A DNA stretch of 64,000 nucleotides from Hydractinia symbiolongicarpus (taxonomy: Eukaryota > Cnidaria > Hydrozoa > Anthoathecata > Hydractiniidae), in contig NC_079881.1 of the NCBI RefSeq assembly GCF_029227915.1, positions 28,063,501 to 28,127,500 of the forward strand, read 5' to 3'. Both the position numbers and the translations under genes were made by a program. A model generated the notes under the pieces. That model made no database searches and was not told where the DNA came from. It saw nothing but the letters and a program-made list of their open reading frames with translations. Below, piece by piece: positions 1-12,221 of this stretch (the stretch's first letter is position 1; each line of letters starts with the position of its first letter).

Positions 1-681
1 AGACGCTGAATAAAAGAAGTTTAATCGCCGGCAAACGAAAACCTGCGATTTCCCGTAAATCCCGGACTCGGCCCGTATAGTCAAAAGTATACAAAGAAAG
101 TACCCAGGGTGTAAACTCATTTCCCGAACGATTTTTTAAATTATTATTTCACCACTAAAGCCCATGAGACTTGTAGTATTTAAAAATATTTTCATTTTTG
201 ATGAGACGCTGAATAAAAGAAGTTTAATCGCCGGCAACCGAAAACCTGCGATTTCCTGTAAATCCCGGACTCGGCCCGTATAGTCAAAAGTATACAAAGA
301 AAGTACCCAGGGAGTAAACTCATTTCCCGAACGATTTTTTAAATTAATTTTCACCATTAAAACGCATGAGACTTGTAGTTTTCAGAAATGTTTTCATTTT
401 TGATGAGACGCTTAATGAAAGTTGTTTAATCACCGGCAAACGAAAACCCGCGATTTCCCGTAAATCCCGGGCTTGGCCCGTATAGTCGAATGTATACAAA
501 GAAAGTACCCTGTGAGTAAACTCATTTCCCGAACGAATTTTTAAATTATCTTTTTACCACTAAAACGCATGAGACTTGTAGTTTTCAGAAATGTTTTTAT
601 TTTTGATGAGACGCTTAATAAAAGTGGTTTAATCGCCGGAAAACGAAAACCCGCGATTTCCCGTAAATCCCGGGCTTGGCC

Positions 682-3041
682 CGTATAGTCGAATGTATAC
701 AAAGAAAGTGCCCAGGGAGTAAACTCATTTCCCGAACGATTTTTTAAAATTTTTTTTCACCACTAAAACGCATGAGACTTGTAGTTTTCAAAAATGTTTT
801 CATTTTTGATGAGACGCCTAATGAAAGAGGTTTAATCTCCGGCAAACGAAAACCCGCGATTTCCCGTAAATCCCGGGCTTGGCCCGTATAGTCGAATGTA
901 TACAAAGAAAGTACCCTGTGAGTAAACTCATTTCCAGAACGATTTTTTAATTTATTTTTTCAACACTAAAACGCATAAGACTTGTAGTTTTCAAAAATGT
1001 TTTCATTTTTGATGAGATGCTGAATAAAAGAAGTTTAATCGCCGGCAAACGAAAACCTGCGATTTCCCGTAAATTCCGAGTCGGCCCGTATAGTCAAAAG
1101 TATACAAAGAAAGTACCCAGGGTGTAAACTCATTTCCCGAACGATTTTTGAAATTATTATTTCACCACTAAAGCCCATGAGACTTGTAGTATTTAAAGAT
1201 ATTTTCATTTTTGATGAGACGCTGAATAAAAGAAGTTTAATCGCCGGCAAACGAAAACCCGCGACTTCCCGTAAATCCCGGACTCAGCCCGTATAGTCAA
1301 AAGTATACAAAGAAAGTACCCAGGGAGTAAACTCATTTCCCGAACGATTTTTTAAATTATTTTTTCACCACTAAAACGCATGAGACTTGTAGTTTTCAAA
1401 AATGTTTTCATTTTTGATGAGACGCTGAATAAAAGAAGTTTAATCGCCGGTAAACGAAAACCTGCGATTTCCCGTAAATCCCGGACTCGGCCCGTATAGT
1501 CAAAAGTATACAAAGAAAGTACCCGGGGTGTAAACTCATTTCCCAAACGATTTTTTAAATTATTATTTCACCACTAAAGCCCATGAGACTTGTAGTTTTT
1601 AAAAATGTTTTCATTTTTGATGAGACGCTGAATAAAAGAAGTTTAATTGCCGGCAAACGAAAACACGCGACTTCCCGTAAATCCCGGACTCGGCCCATAT
1701 AGTCAAAAGTATACAAAGAAAGTACCCAGGGAGTAAACTCATTTCCCGAACGATTTTTTAAATTAATTTTCACCACTAAAACGCATGAGACTTGTAGTTT
1801 TCAGAAATGTTTTCATTTTTGATGAGACGCTTAATGAAAGTTGTTTAATCGCCGGCAAACGAAAACCCGCGATTTCCCGTAAATCCCAGGCTTGGCCCGT
1901 ATAGTCGAATGTATATAAAGAAAGTACCCTGTGAGTAAACTCAATTCCCGAACGAATTTTTAAATTAATTTTTCACCACTAAAACGCATGAGACTTGTAG
2001 TTTTCAGAAATGTTTTCATTTTTGATGAGACGCTTAATAAAAGTGGTTTAATCGCCGGCAAACGAAAACCCGCGATTTCCCATAAATCCCAGGCTTGGCC
2101 CGTATAGTCGAATGTATACAAAGAAAGTACCCTGTGAGTAAACTCATTTCCAAAACGATTTTTTAAATTATTATTTCACCACTAAAGCCCATGAGACTTG
2201 TAGTATTTAAAAATATTTTCATTTTTGATGAGACGCTGAATAAAAGAAGTTTAATCGCCGGCAAACGAAAACCTGCGATTTCCCGTAAATTCCGAGTCGG
2301 CCCGTATAGTCGAATGTATACAAAGAAAGTACCCAGGGAGTAAACTCATTTCCCGAACGATTTTTTAAATTTTTTTTTCACCACTAAAACGCATGAGACT
2401 TGTAGTTTTCAAAAATGTTTTCATTTTTGATGAGACGCTTAATGAAAGAGGTTTAATCTCCGGCAAACGAAAACCCGCGATTTCCCGTAAATCCCGGGCT
2501 TGGCCCGTATAGTCGAATGTATACAAAGAAAGTACCCTGTGAGTAAACTCATTTCCAGAACGATTTTTTAATTTATTTTTTCAACACTAAAACGCATAAG
2601 ACTTGTAGTTTTCAAAAATGTTTTCATTTTTGATGAGATGCTGAATAAAAGAAGTTTAATCGCCGGCAAACGAAAACCTGCGATTTCCCGTAAATTCCAA
2701 GTCGGCCCGTATAGTCAAAAGTATACAAAGAAAGTACCCAGGGTGTAAACTCATTTCCCGAACGATTTTTTAAATTATTATTTCACCACTAAAGCCCATG
2801 AGACTTGTAGTATTTAAAGATATTTTCATTTTTGATGAGACGCTGAATAAAAGAAGTTTAATTGCCGGCAAACGAAAACCCGCGACTTCCCGTAAATCCC
2901 GGACTCAGCCCGTATAGTCAAAAGTATACAAAGAAAGTACCCAGGGAGTAAACTCATTTCCCGAACGATTTTTTAAATTATTTTTTCACCACTAAAACGC
3001 ATGAGACTTGTAGTTTTCAAAAATGTTTTCATTTTTGATGA
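682..3041. repeat. 8-monomer repeat (1,621 bp offset), two partial copies
   Basis: Sequence from about 682 to 1,420 recurs at about 2,303 to 3,041 with an offset of 1,621 bp, eight monomers. Shared private markers are TTTAATCTCC (831 and 2,452), the CGCATAAGAC block (971 and 2,592), and a GATGAGATGCTG unit followed by AAATTCC with a short GTCGG block. The middle, about 1,420-2,300, belongs instead to an 11-monomer relation with sequence near 3.65-4.4 kb. Close to 2.6-3.5 kb, markers step by 405 bp (GAGATG at 2,635 and 3,040) and then by about one unit, pointing to later 2-unit and 1-unit duplications. Confidence 0.8.
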
Positions 3042-4430
3042 GATGCTGAATAAAAGAAGTTTAATCGCCGGCAAACGAAAACCTGCGATTTCCCGTAAAT
3101 TCCGAGTCGGCCCGTATAGTCAAAAGTATACAAAGAAAGTACCCAGGGTGTAAACTCATTTCCCGAACGATTTTTTAAATTATTATTTTACCACTAAAGC
3201 CCATGAGACTTGTAGTATTTAAAGATATTTTCATTTTTGATGAGACGCTGAATAAAAGAAGTTTAATTGCCGGCAAACGAAAACCCGCGACTTCCCGTAA
3301 ATCCCGGACTCAGCCCGTATAGTCAAAAGTATACAAAGAAAGTACCCAGGGAGTAAACTCATTTCCCGAACGATTTTTTAAATTATTTTTTCACCACTAA
3401 AACGCATGAGACTTGTAGTATTTAAAGATATTTTCATTTTTGATGAGACGCTGAATAAAAGAAGTTTAATTGCCGGCAAACGAAAACCCGCGACTTCCCG
3501 TAAATCCCGGACTCAGCCCGTATAGTCAAAAGTATACAAAGAAAGTACCCAGGGAGTAAACTCATTTCCCGAACGATTTTTTAAATTATTTTTTCACCAC
3601 TAAAACGCATGAGACTTGTAGTTTTCAAAAATGTTTTCATTTTTGATGAGACGCTGAATAAAAGAAGTTTAATCGCCGGTAAACGAAAACCTGCGATTTC
3701 CCGTAAATCCCGGACTCGGCCCGTATAGTCAAAAGTATACAAAGAAAGTACCCGGGGTGTAAACTCATTTCCCGAACGATTTTTTAAATTATTATTTCAC
3801 CACTAAAGCCCATGAGACTTGTAGTTTTTAAAAATGTTTTCATTTTTGATGAGACGCTGAATAAAAGAAGTTTAATTGCCGGCAAACGAAAACCCGCGAC
3901 TTCCCGTAAATCCCGGACTCGGCCCGTATAGTCAAAAGTATACAAAGAAAGTACCCAGGGAGTAAACTCATTTCCCGAACGATTTTTTAAATTAATTTTC
4001 ACCACTAAAACGCATGAGACTTGTAGTTTTCAGAAATGTTTTCATTTTTGATGAGACGCTTAATGAAAGTTGTTTAATCGCCGGCAAACGAAAACCCGCG
4101 ATTTCCCGTAAATCCCAGGCTTGGCCGGTATAGTCGAATGTATACAAAGAAAGGACCCTGTGAGTAAACTCATTTCCCGAACGAATTTTTAAATTATTTT
4201 TTCACCACTAAAACGCATGAGACTTGTAGTTTTCAGAAATGTTTTCATTTTTGATGAGACGCTTAATAAAAGTGGTTTAATCGCCGGCAAACGAAAACCC
4301 GCGATTTCCCATAAATCCCAGGCTTGGCCCGTATAGTCGAATGTATACAAAGAAAGTACCCTGTGAGTAAACTCATTTCCAAAACGATTTTTTAAACTAT
4401 TATTTCACCACTAAAGCCCATGAGACTTGT
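1420..4430. repeat. 11-monomer repeat (2,229 bp offset)
   Basis: About 1,420-2,200 matches about 3,650-4,430 at an offset of 2,229 bp, eleven monomers. Linked markers are the rare CGCCGGTAAACG (1,451 and 3,680 for the TAAACG part), the CGCTTAATAA unit (2,031 and 4,260), and CCCATAAATCCCAGG (2,079 and 4,308). The intervening 8-monomer repeat overlaps this relation, so the two cannot come from one simple tandem duplication. Copy boundaries are approximate. Confidence 0.78.
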
Positions 4431-6540
4431 AGTATTTAAAAATATTTTCATTTTTGATGAGACGCTGAATAAAAGAAGTTTAATTGCCGGCAAACGAAAA
4501 CCCGCGTCTTCCCGTAAATCCCGGACTCGGCCCGTATAGTCAAAAGTATACAAAGAAAGTACCCAGGGAGTAAACTCATTTCCCGAATGATTTTTTAAAT
4601 ATTTTTTCACCACTAAAACGCATGAGACTTGTGGTTTTTAAAAATGTTTTCATTTTTGATGAGACGCTGAATAAAAGAAGTTTAATTGCCGGCAAACGAA
4701 AACCCGCGTCTTCCCGTAAATCCCGGACTCGGCCCGTATAGTCAAAAGTATACAAAGAAAGTACCCAGGGAGTAAACTCATTTCCCAAACGATATTTTAA
4801 ATTAATTTTCACCACTAAAACGCATGAGACTTGTAGTTTTCAAAAATGTTTTCATTTTTGATGAGACGCTTAATGAAAGAGGTTTAATCGCCGGCATACG
4901 AAAACCCGCGATTTCCCGTAAATCCCGGGCTTGGCCCGTATAGTCGAATGTATACAAAGAAAGTACCCTGTGAGTAAACTCATTTCCAGAACGATTTTTT
5001 AATTTATTTTTTCAACATTAAAACGCATGAGACTTGTAGTTTTCAAAAATGTTTTCATTTTTGATGAGACGCTGAATAAAAGAAGTTTAATCGCCGGCAA
5101 ACGAAAACCTGCGATTTCCCGTAAATCCCGAGTCGGCCCGTATAGTCAAAAGTATACAAAGAAAGTACCCAGGGTGTAAACTCATTTCCCGAACGATTTT
5201 TTAAATTATTATTTCACCACTAAAGCCCATGAGACTTGTAGTATTTAAAGATATTTTCATTTTTGATGAGACGCTGAATAAAAGAAGTTTAATCGCCGGC
5301 AAACGAAAACCCGCGACTTCCCGTAAATCCCGGACTCAGCCCGTATAGTCAAAAGTATACAAAGAAAGTACCCAGGGAGTAAACTCATTTCCCGAACGAT
5401 TTTTTAAATTATTTTTTCACCACTAAAACGCATGAGACTTGTAGTTTTCAAAAATGTTTTCATTTTTGATGAGACGCTGAATAAAAGAAGTTTAATCGCC
5501 GGCAAACGAAAACCTGCGATTTCCCGTAAATCCCGGACTCGGCCCGTATAGTCAAAAGTATACAAAGAAAGTACCCGGGGTGTAAACTCATTTCCCGAAC
5601 GATTTTTTAAATTATTATTTCACCACTAAAGCCCATGATACTTGTAGTTTTCAGAAATGTTTTCATTTTTGATGAGACGCTTAATAAAAGTGGTTTAATC
5701 GCCGGCAAACGAAAACCCGCGATTTCCCATAAATCCCAGGCTTGGCCCGTATAGTCGAATGTATACAAAGAAAGTACCCTGTGAGTAAACTCATTTCCAA
5801 AACGATTTTTTAAACTATTATTTCACCACTAAAGCCCATGAGACTTGTAGTATTTAAAAATATTTTCATTTTTGATGAGACGCTGAATAAAAGAAGTTTA
5901 ATTGCCGGCAAACGAAAACCCGCGTCTTCCCGTAAATCCCGGACTCGGCCCGTATAGTCAAAAGTATACAAAGAAAGTACCCAGGGAGTAAACTCATTTC
6001 CCGAATGATTTTTTAAATATTTTTTCACCACTAAAACGCATGAGACTTGTGGTTTTTAAAAATGTTTTCATTTTTGATGAGACGCTGAATAAAAGAAGTT
6101 TAATCGCCGGCAAACGAAAACCTGCGATTTCCCGTAAATCCCGAGTCGGCCCGTATAGTCAAAAGTATACAAAGAAAGTACCCAGGGTGTAAACTCATTT
6201 CCCGAACGATTTTTTAAATTATTATTTCACCACTAAAGCCCATGAGACTTGTAGTATTTAAAGATATTTTCATTTTTGATGAGACGCTGAATAAAAGAAG
6301 TTTAATCGCCGGCAAACGAAAACCCGCGACTTCCCGTAAATCCCGGACTCAGCCCGTATAGTCAAAAGTATACAAAGAAAGTACCCAGGGAGTAAACTCA
6401 TTTCCCGAACGATTTTTTAAATTATTTTTTCACCACTAAAACGCATGAGACTTGTAGTTTTCAAAAATGTTTTCATTTTTGATGAGACGCTGAATAAAAG
6501 AAGTTTAATCGCCGGCAAACGAAAACCTGCGATTTCCCGT
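4225..6540. repeat. 7-monomer HOR, first pair (1,418 bp)
   Basis: A unit from about 4,225 to 5,642 is followed by a second copy starting at about 5,643. The CCCATAAATCCCAGG marker lies at 4,308 and 5,726, and the CCGAATGATTTTTTAAATATT block is also shared. The second copy follows the first for about 450 bp and then switches to sequence like 5.08 kb onward (offset about 1,010 bp, five monomers), so it is internally shortened. It ends at the truncated monomer at 6,479-6,645. The same 7-monomer family reappears after 7.4 kb. Confidence 0.8.
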
Positions 6541-6645
6541 AAAGAAAGTACCCTGTGAGTAAACTCATTTCCAGAACGATTTTTTAATTTATTTTTTCAA
6601 CACTAAAACGCATGAGACTTGTAGTTTTCAAAAATGTTTTCATTT
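6479..6645 (+). repeat. Truncated 167-bp monomer with 36-bp internal deletion
   Basis: The unit runs normally to GATTTCCCGTAAA and then jumps straight to GAAAGTACCCTGTGAG, missing the 36 bp that hold the GGACTCGGCCC block and the GTATAC palindrome. AAA is present at both ends of the deleted segment in intact units, so the junction (near 6,541-6,543) has a 3-base microhomology. The left part is type A and the right part type B, so the event joined two different units or affected an already chimeric one. I see only one copy of this junction in the window. Confidence 0.9.
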
Positions 6646-7483
6646 TTGATGAGACGCTGAATAAAAGAAGTTTAATCGCCGGCAAACGAAAACCTGCGAT
6701 TTCCCGTAAATCCCGAGTCGGCCCGTATAGTCAAAAGTATACAAAGAAAGTACCCAGGGTGTAAACTCATTTCCTGAACGATTTTTTAAATTATTATTTC
6801 ACCACTAAAGCCCATGAGACTTGTAGTATTTAAAGATATTTTCATTTTTGATGAGACGCTGAATAAAAGAAGTTTAATTGCCGGCAAACGAAAACCCGCG
6901 ACTTCCCGTAAATCCCGGACTCAGCCCGTATAGTCAAAAGTATACAAAGAAAGTACCCAGGGAGTAAACTCATTTCCCGAACGATTTTTTAAATTATTTT
7001 TTCACCACTAAAACGCATGAGACTTGTAGTTTTCAAAAATGTTTTCATTTTTGATGAGATGCTGAATAAAAGAAGTTTAATCGCCGGCAAACGAAAACCT
7101 GCGATTTCCCGTAACTTCCGAGTCGGCCCGTATAGTCAAAAGTATACAAAGAAAGTACCCAGGGAGTAAACTCATTTCCCGAACGATTTTTTAAATTAAT
7201 TTTCACCACTAAAACGCATGAGACTTGTAGTTTTCAGAAATGTTTTCATTTTTGATGAGACGCTTAATGAAAGTTGTTTAATCGCCGGCAAACGAAAACC
7301 CGCGATTTCCCGTAAATCCCAGGCTTGGCCCGTATAGTCGAATGTATACAAAGAAAGGACCCTGTGAGTAAACTCATTTCCCGAACGAATTTTTAAATTA
7401 TTTTTTCACCACTAAAACGCATGAGACTTGTAGTTTTCAGAAATGTTTTCATTTTTAATGAGACGCTTAATAAAAGTGGTTTA

Positions 7484-10321
7484 ATCGCCGGCAAACGAAA
7501 ACCCGCGATTTCCCATAAATCCCAGGCTTGGCCCGTATAGTCGAATGTATACAAATAAAGTACCCTGTGAGTAAACTCATTTCCAAAACGATTTTTTAAA
7601 CTATTATTTCACCACTAAAGCCCATGAGACTTGTAGTATTTAAAAATATTTTCATTTTTGATGAGACGCTGAATAAAAGAAGTTTAATTGCCGGCAAACG
7701 AAAACCCGCGTCTTCCCGTAAATCCCGGACTCGGCCCGTATAGTCAAAAGTATACAAAGAAAGTACCCAGGGAGTAAACTCATTTCCCGAACGATTTTTT
7801 AAAATATTTTTTCACCACTAAAACGCATGAGACTTGTGGTTTTTAAAAATGTTTTCATTTTTGATGAGACGCTGAATAAAAGAAGTTTAATTGCCGGCAA
7901 ACGAAAACCCGCGTCTTCCCGTAAATCCCGGACTCGGCCCGTATAGTCAAAAGTATACAAAGAAAGTACCCAGTGAGTAAACTCATTTCCCAAACGATAT
8001 TTTAAATTAATTTTCACCACTAAAACGCATGAGACTTGTAGTTTTCAAAAATGTTTTCATTTTTGATGAGACGCTTAATGAAAGAGGTTTAATCGCCGGC
8101 AAACGAAAACCCGCGATTTCCCGTAAATCCCGGGCTTGGCCCGTATAGTCGAATGTATACAAAGAAAGTACCCTGTGAGTAAACTCATTTCCAGAACGAT
8201 TTTTTAATTTATTTTTTCAACATTAAAACGCATGAGACTTGTAGTTTTCAAAAATGTTTTCATTTTTGATGAGACGCTGAATAAAAGAAGTTTAATTGCC
8301 GGCAAACGAAAACCTGCGATTTCCCGTAAATCCCGAGTCGGCCCGTATAGTCAAAAGTATACAAAGAAAGTACCCAGGGTGTAAACTCATTTCCCGAACG
8401 ATTTTTTAAATTATTATTTCACCACTAAAGCCCATGAGACTTGTAGTATTTAAAGATATTTTCATTTTTGATGAGACGCTGAATAAAAGAAGTTTAATCG
8501 CCGGCAAACGAAAACCCGCGACTTCCCGTAAATCCCGGACTCAGCCCGTATAGTCAAAAGTATACAAAAAAAGTACCCAGGGAGTAAACTCATTTCCCGA
8601 ACGATTTTTTAAATTATTTTTTCACCACTAAAACGCATGAGACTTGTAGTTTTCAAAAATGTTTTCATTTTTGATGAGACGCTGAATAAAAGAAGTTTAA
8701 TCGCCGGCAAACGAAAACCTGCGATTTCCCATAAATCCCGGACTCGGCCCGTATAGTCAAAAGTATACAAAGAAAGTACCCGGGGTGTAAACTCATTTCC
8801 CGAACGATTTTTTAAATTATTATTTCACCACTAAAGCCCATGATACTTGTAGTTTTTAAAAATGTTTTCATTTTTGATGAGATGCTGAATAAAAGAAGTT
8901 TAATCGCCGGCAAACGAAAACCCGCGATTTCCCATAAATCCCAGGCTTGGCCCGTATAGTCGAATGTATACAAATAAAGTACCCTGTGAGTAAACTCATT
9001 TCCAAAACGATTTTTTAAACTATTATTTCACCACTAAAGCCCATGAGACTTGTAGTATTTAAAAATATTTTCATTTTTGATGAGACGCTGAATAAAAGAA
9101 GTTTAATTGCCGGCAAACGAAAACCCGCGTCTTCCCGTAAATCCCGGACTCGGCCCGTATAGTCAAAAGTATACAAAGAAAGTACCCAGGGAGTAAACTC
9201 ATTTCCCGAACGATTTTTTAAAATATTTTTTCACCACTAAAACGCATGAGACTTGTGGTTTTTAAAAATGTTTTCATTTTTGATGAGACGCTGAATAAAA
9301 GAAGTTTAATTGCCGGCAAACGAAAACCCGCGTCTTCCCGTAAATCCCGGACTCGGCCCGTATAGTCAAAAGTATACAAAGAAAGTACCCAGTGAGTAAA
9401 CTCATTTCCCAAACGATATTTTAAATTAATTTTCACCACTAAAACGCATGAGACTTGTAGTTTTCAAAAATGTTTTCATTTTTGATGAGACGCTTAATGA
9501 AAGAGGTTTAATCGCCGGCAAACGAAAACCCGCGATTTCCCGTAAATCCCGGGCTTGGCCCGTATAGTCGAATGTATACAAAGAAAGTACCCTGTGAGTA
9601 AACTCATTTCCAGAACGATTTTTTAATTTATTTTTTCAACATTAAAACGCATGAGACTTGTAGTTTTCAAAAATGTTTTCATTTTTGATGAGACGCTGAA
9701 TAAAAGAAGTTTAATTGCCGGCAAACGAAAACCTGCGATTTCCCGTAAATCCCGAGTCGGCCCGTATAGTCAAAAGTATACAAAGAAAGTACCCAGGGTG
9801 TAAACTCATTTCCCGAACGATTTTTTAAATTATTATTTCACCACTAAAGCCCATGAGACTTGTAGTATTTAAAGATATTTTCATTTTTGATGAGACGCTG
9901 AATAAAAGAAGTTTAATCGCCGGCAAACGAAAACCTGCGACTTCCCGTAAATCCCGGACTCAGCCCGTATAGTCAAAAGTATACAAAAAAAGTACCCAGG
10001 GAGTAAACTCATTTCCCGAACGATTTTTTAAATTATTTTTTCACCACTAAAACGCATGAGACTTGTAGTTTTCAAAAATGTTTTCATTTTTGATGAGACG
10101 CTGAATAAAAGAAGTTTAATCGCCGGCAAACGAAAACCTGCGATTTCCCGTAAATCCCGGACTCGGCCCGTATAGTCAAAAGTATACAAAGAAAGTACCC
10201 GGGGTGTAAACTCATTTCCCGAACGATTTTTTAAATTATTATTTCACCACTAAAGCCCATGATACTTGTAGTTTTTAAAAATGTTTTCATTTTTGATGAG
10301 ATGCTGAATAAAAGAAGTTTA
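7484..10321. repeat. 7-monomer HOR, second pair (1,419 bp): 7,484-8,902 and 8,903-10,321
   Basis: Two adjacent copies are offset by 1,419 bp and almost identical. Shared private features include CCCATAAATCCCAGG (7,512 and 8,931), AATGTATACAAATAAAG, CCCAGTGAGTAAAC, the GTATACAAAAAAAGTACCC variant, and GCCCATGATACTTG. The left boundary is set by AAGTGG at 7,480 against AAGAAG at 8,899, and the right by the change at about 10,322. Both copies are paralogues of the pair at 4.2-6.5 kb but are more like each other, so this tandem pair looks like the later event. Confidence 0.88.
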
Positions 10322-11102
10322 ATTGCCGGCAAACGAAAAGTCGCGACTTCCCGTAAATCCCGGACTCGGCCCGTATAGTCAAAAGTATACAAAGAAAGTA
10401 CCCAGGGAGTAAAATCATTTCCCCAACGATTTTTTAAATTAATTTTCACCACTAAAACGCATGAGACTTGTAGTTTTCAGAAATGTTTTCATTTTTGATG
10501 AGACGCTGAATAAAAGTGGTTTAATCGCCGGCAAACGAAAACCCGCGATTTCCCGTAAATCCCGGGGTTGGCCCGTATAGTTGAATGTATACAAAGAAAG
10601 TACCCTGTGAGTAAACTCATTTCCAGAACGATTTTTTAATTTATTTTTTCAACACTAAAACGCATGAGACTTGTAGTTTTCAAAAATGTTTTCATTTTTG
10701 ATGAGACGCTGAATAAAAGAAGTTTAATCGCCGGCAAACGAAAACCTGCGATTTCCCGTAAATCCCGAGTCGGCCCGTATAGTCAAAAGTATACAAAGAA
10801 AGTACCCAGGGTGTAAACTCATTTCCCGAACGATTTTTTAAATTATTATTTCACCACTAAAGCCCATGAGACTTGTAGTATTTAAAGATATTTTCATTTT
10901 TGATGAGACGCTGAATAAAAGAAGTTTAATCGCCGGCAAACGAAAACCCGCGACTTCCCGTAAATCCCGGACTCAGCCCGTATAGTCAAAAGTATACAAA
11001 GAAAGTACCCAGGGAGTAAACTCATTTCCCGAACGATTTTTTAAATTATTTTTTCACCACTAAAACGCATGAGACTTGTAGTTTTCAAAAATGTTTTCAT
11101 TT

Positions 11103-11304
11103 TTGATGAGACGCTGAATAAAAGAAGTTTAATCGCCGGCAAACGAAAACCTGCGATTTCCCGTAAATCCCGGACTCGGCCCGTATAGTCAAAAGTATAC
11201 AAAGAAAGTACCCGGGGTGTAAACTCATTTCCCGAACGATTTTTTAAATTAATTTTCACCACTAAAACGCATGAGACTTGTAGTTTTCAGAAATGTTTTC
11301 ATTT
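11103..11304 (+). repeat. Representative type A monomer
   Basis: This unit shows the type A state: GCTGAATAAAAGAAG after the start, GGACTCGG at unit positions 70-77, TCAAAAGTATAC at 87-98, TTTCCCGAACG at 126-136 and TTCACCACT near 155-162. It is 202 bp because the T/A tract before the CACCACT block is one base short. Type A units make up much of the array and often occur in runs of two or three. The GC-rich segment GCCGGC...CCCGG...GGCCCG lies in the first 40% of the unit, and the AT-rich tract ATTTTTTAAATTA follows. The opposite strand happens to be open for about 70 codons in such units, which I regard as incidental. Confidence 0.95.
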
Positions 11305-12116
11305 TTGATGAGACGCTTAATGAAAGTTGTTTAATCGCCGACAAAAGAAAACCCGCGATTTCCCGTAAATCCCGGGCTTGGCCCGTATAGTCGAATGTAT
11401 ACAAAGAAAGTACCCTGTGAGTAAACTCATTTCCCAAACGAATTTTTAAATTATTTATTCACCACTAAAACGCATGAGACTTGTAGTTTTCAGAAATGTT
11501 TTCATTTTTAATGAGACGCCTAATAAAAGTGGTTTAATCGCCGGCAAATGAAAATCCGCGATTTCCCGTAAATCCCGGGCTTGGCCCGTATAGTCGAATG
11601 TATACAAAGAAAGTACCCTGTGAGTAAACTCATTTCCAAAACGATTTATTAATTTATCTTTTCACCACTAAAACGCTTGAGACTTGTAGTTTTCCAAAAT
11701 GTTTTCATTTTTGATGAGACGCTGAATAAAAGAAGTTTAATCGCCGGCAAACGAAAACCCGCCATTTCCCGTAAACCCCGGACTCGGCCCGCATAGTCAA
11801 AAGTATACAAAGAAAGTACCCAGGGAGTAAACTCACTTCCCGTACGATTTTTTAAATTATTTTTTCACCACTAAAACGCATGAGACTTGTAGTTTTCAAA
11901 AATGTTTTCATTTTTGATGAGACGCTGAATAAAAGAAGTTTAATCGCCGGCAAACGAAAACCTGCGATTTCCCGTAAATCCCGGACTCGGCCCGTATAGT
12001 CAAAAGTATACAAAGAAAGTACCCAGGGTGTCAACTCATTTCCCGAACGATTTTTTAAATTATCATTTCACCACTAAAGCCCATGTGACTTGTAGTATTT
12101 AAAAATATTTTCATTT

Positions 12117-12221
12117 TTGATGAGACGCTGAATAAAAGAAGTTTAATCGCCGGCAAACGAAAACCTGCGAATTCCCGTAAATCCCGAGTCGGCCCGTATA
12201 GTCAAAAGTATATTTTCATTT
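12117..12221 (+). repeat. Half-monomer (105 bp), copy 1
   Basis: The unit proceeds normally as far as GTCAAAAGTAT and then continues directly into TTTCATTTTTGATGAG, the start of the next unit. About 98 bp are missing, including the AT-rich tract and the left hairpin arm. The three bases TAT at 12,209-12,211 fit both sides of the deletion, a microhomology junction. Two further copies lie at 14,047-14,151 and 15,572-15,676, so the deletion happened before this block was amplified. Confidence 0.93.

Noticed and set aside
53-61. Internal sub-repeat: ATTTCCCG occurs twice per monomer, about 71 bp apart
   Set aside because: The similarity is limited to about eight bases plus a nearby CGAT. That is too short to show the monomer arose from a smaller ancestral unit.
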